Of a DNA stretch of 64,000 nt, positions 61,406 to 64,000 are shown piece by piece. Source of the stretch: Pseudodesulfovibrio profundus (lineage in GTDB: Bacteria; Desulfobacterota; Desulfovibrionia; Desulfovibrionales; Desulfovibrionaceae); contig NZ_LT907975.1 in the NCBI RefSeq assembly GCF_900217235.1, positions 898,501 to 962,500 of the forward strand, read 5' to 3'. Below the pieces are notes generated by a model. It was not told where the DNA came from and did no database searches. It saw only the letters and a list, made by a program, of their open reading frames with translations. Both the position numbers and the translations under genes were made by a program. Each line of letters starts with the position of its first letter. The stretch's first letter is position 1.

Positions 61406-61474
61406 AAATTTGGTGAACCGTAGGGTTCGAGATATATAGTCAATAGGGAGAAGAGAGAATTCCATAATTTGTAA

Positions 61475-64000
<2,526 letters not shown>

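Overview
The window looks like chromosomal DNA of a sulfate-reducing member of the Desulfovibrionaceae, probably Pseudodesulfovibrio or a close relative. This is judged from gene content and protein style, not from a search. Pointers are an ACT-domain protein, a dense chemotaxis cluster, an MCP fused to an H-NOX domain, several short hypotheticals of the kind seen in Desulfovibrio, and MucR- and MerR-like regulators. Coding density is high and most genes lie on the minus strand in compact operons closed by clear hairpin terminators.

Layout. 1-16 kb: ACT protein, orphan HPt protein, MATE transporter, cardiolipin synthase; operon uvrB - K+ channel - ligA - dapB; N-degron operon clpS - clpA - aat behind a CYTH protein; then crcB - DUF190, whose last codon is replaced by an IS3-family element. 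16.6-25.8 kb: MCP/H-NOX - cheA - cheB, and hypothetical - EF-G - DUF2062. 25.8-35.8 kb: long minus-strand blocks for cell division and envelope (ftsB, TPR, lipoprotein), fbp - tsaD, trxA - trxB - bamD, and pcm - DUF368 - mrp - pgsA. 35.9-41.3 kb: CBS protein, M23 peptidase, a small hypothetical, and a pyrimidine salvage operon cdd - deoA with a crystallin-like ADP-ribosylglycohydrolase homologue. 41.4-50 kb: protein quality control (tig, clpP, clpX, lon), tRNA-Leu and a ThiD-ThiN fusion.

50-61 kb is an accessory patch next to an rRNA operon. It holds five of the six insertion sequences from 51 kb onward or inverted-partner copies: three 1366-bp IS3-family copies, one IS5-like element, and one of two 709-bp IS1595-like copies (the other is at 46 kb). 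These have broken an EamA transporter and a MucR/Ros zinc-finger regulator and separated the latter from its promoter. Every insertion carries its own matching target duplication, so the ancestral sequence can be rebuilt at each site. From 61.3 kb to the end lie 5S rRNA and most of 23S rRNA on the minus strand.

The most useful observations are: a predicted O2-binding H-NOX domain on a chemoreceptor beside cheA and cheB; a CheA linker with a MshEN-like tandem motif; precise IS insertion histories in three genes; a covarying folded element just 3' of the transposase gene in all three IS3 copies; a K+ channel with an altered selectivity filter; an ADP-ribosylglycohydrolase homologue without its metal ligands; and a terminator hairpin placed 14 nt before the thiD-thiN start. 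I did not find a CRISPR array, prophage or an obvious new defence system.
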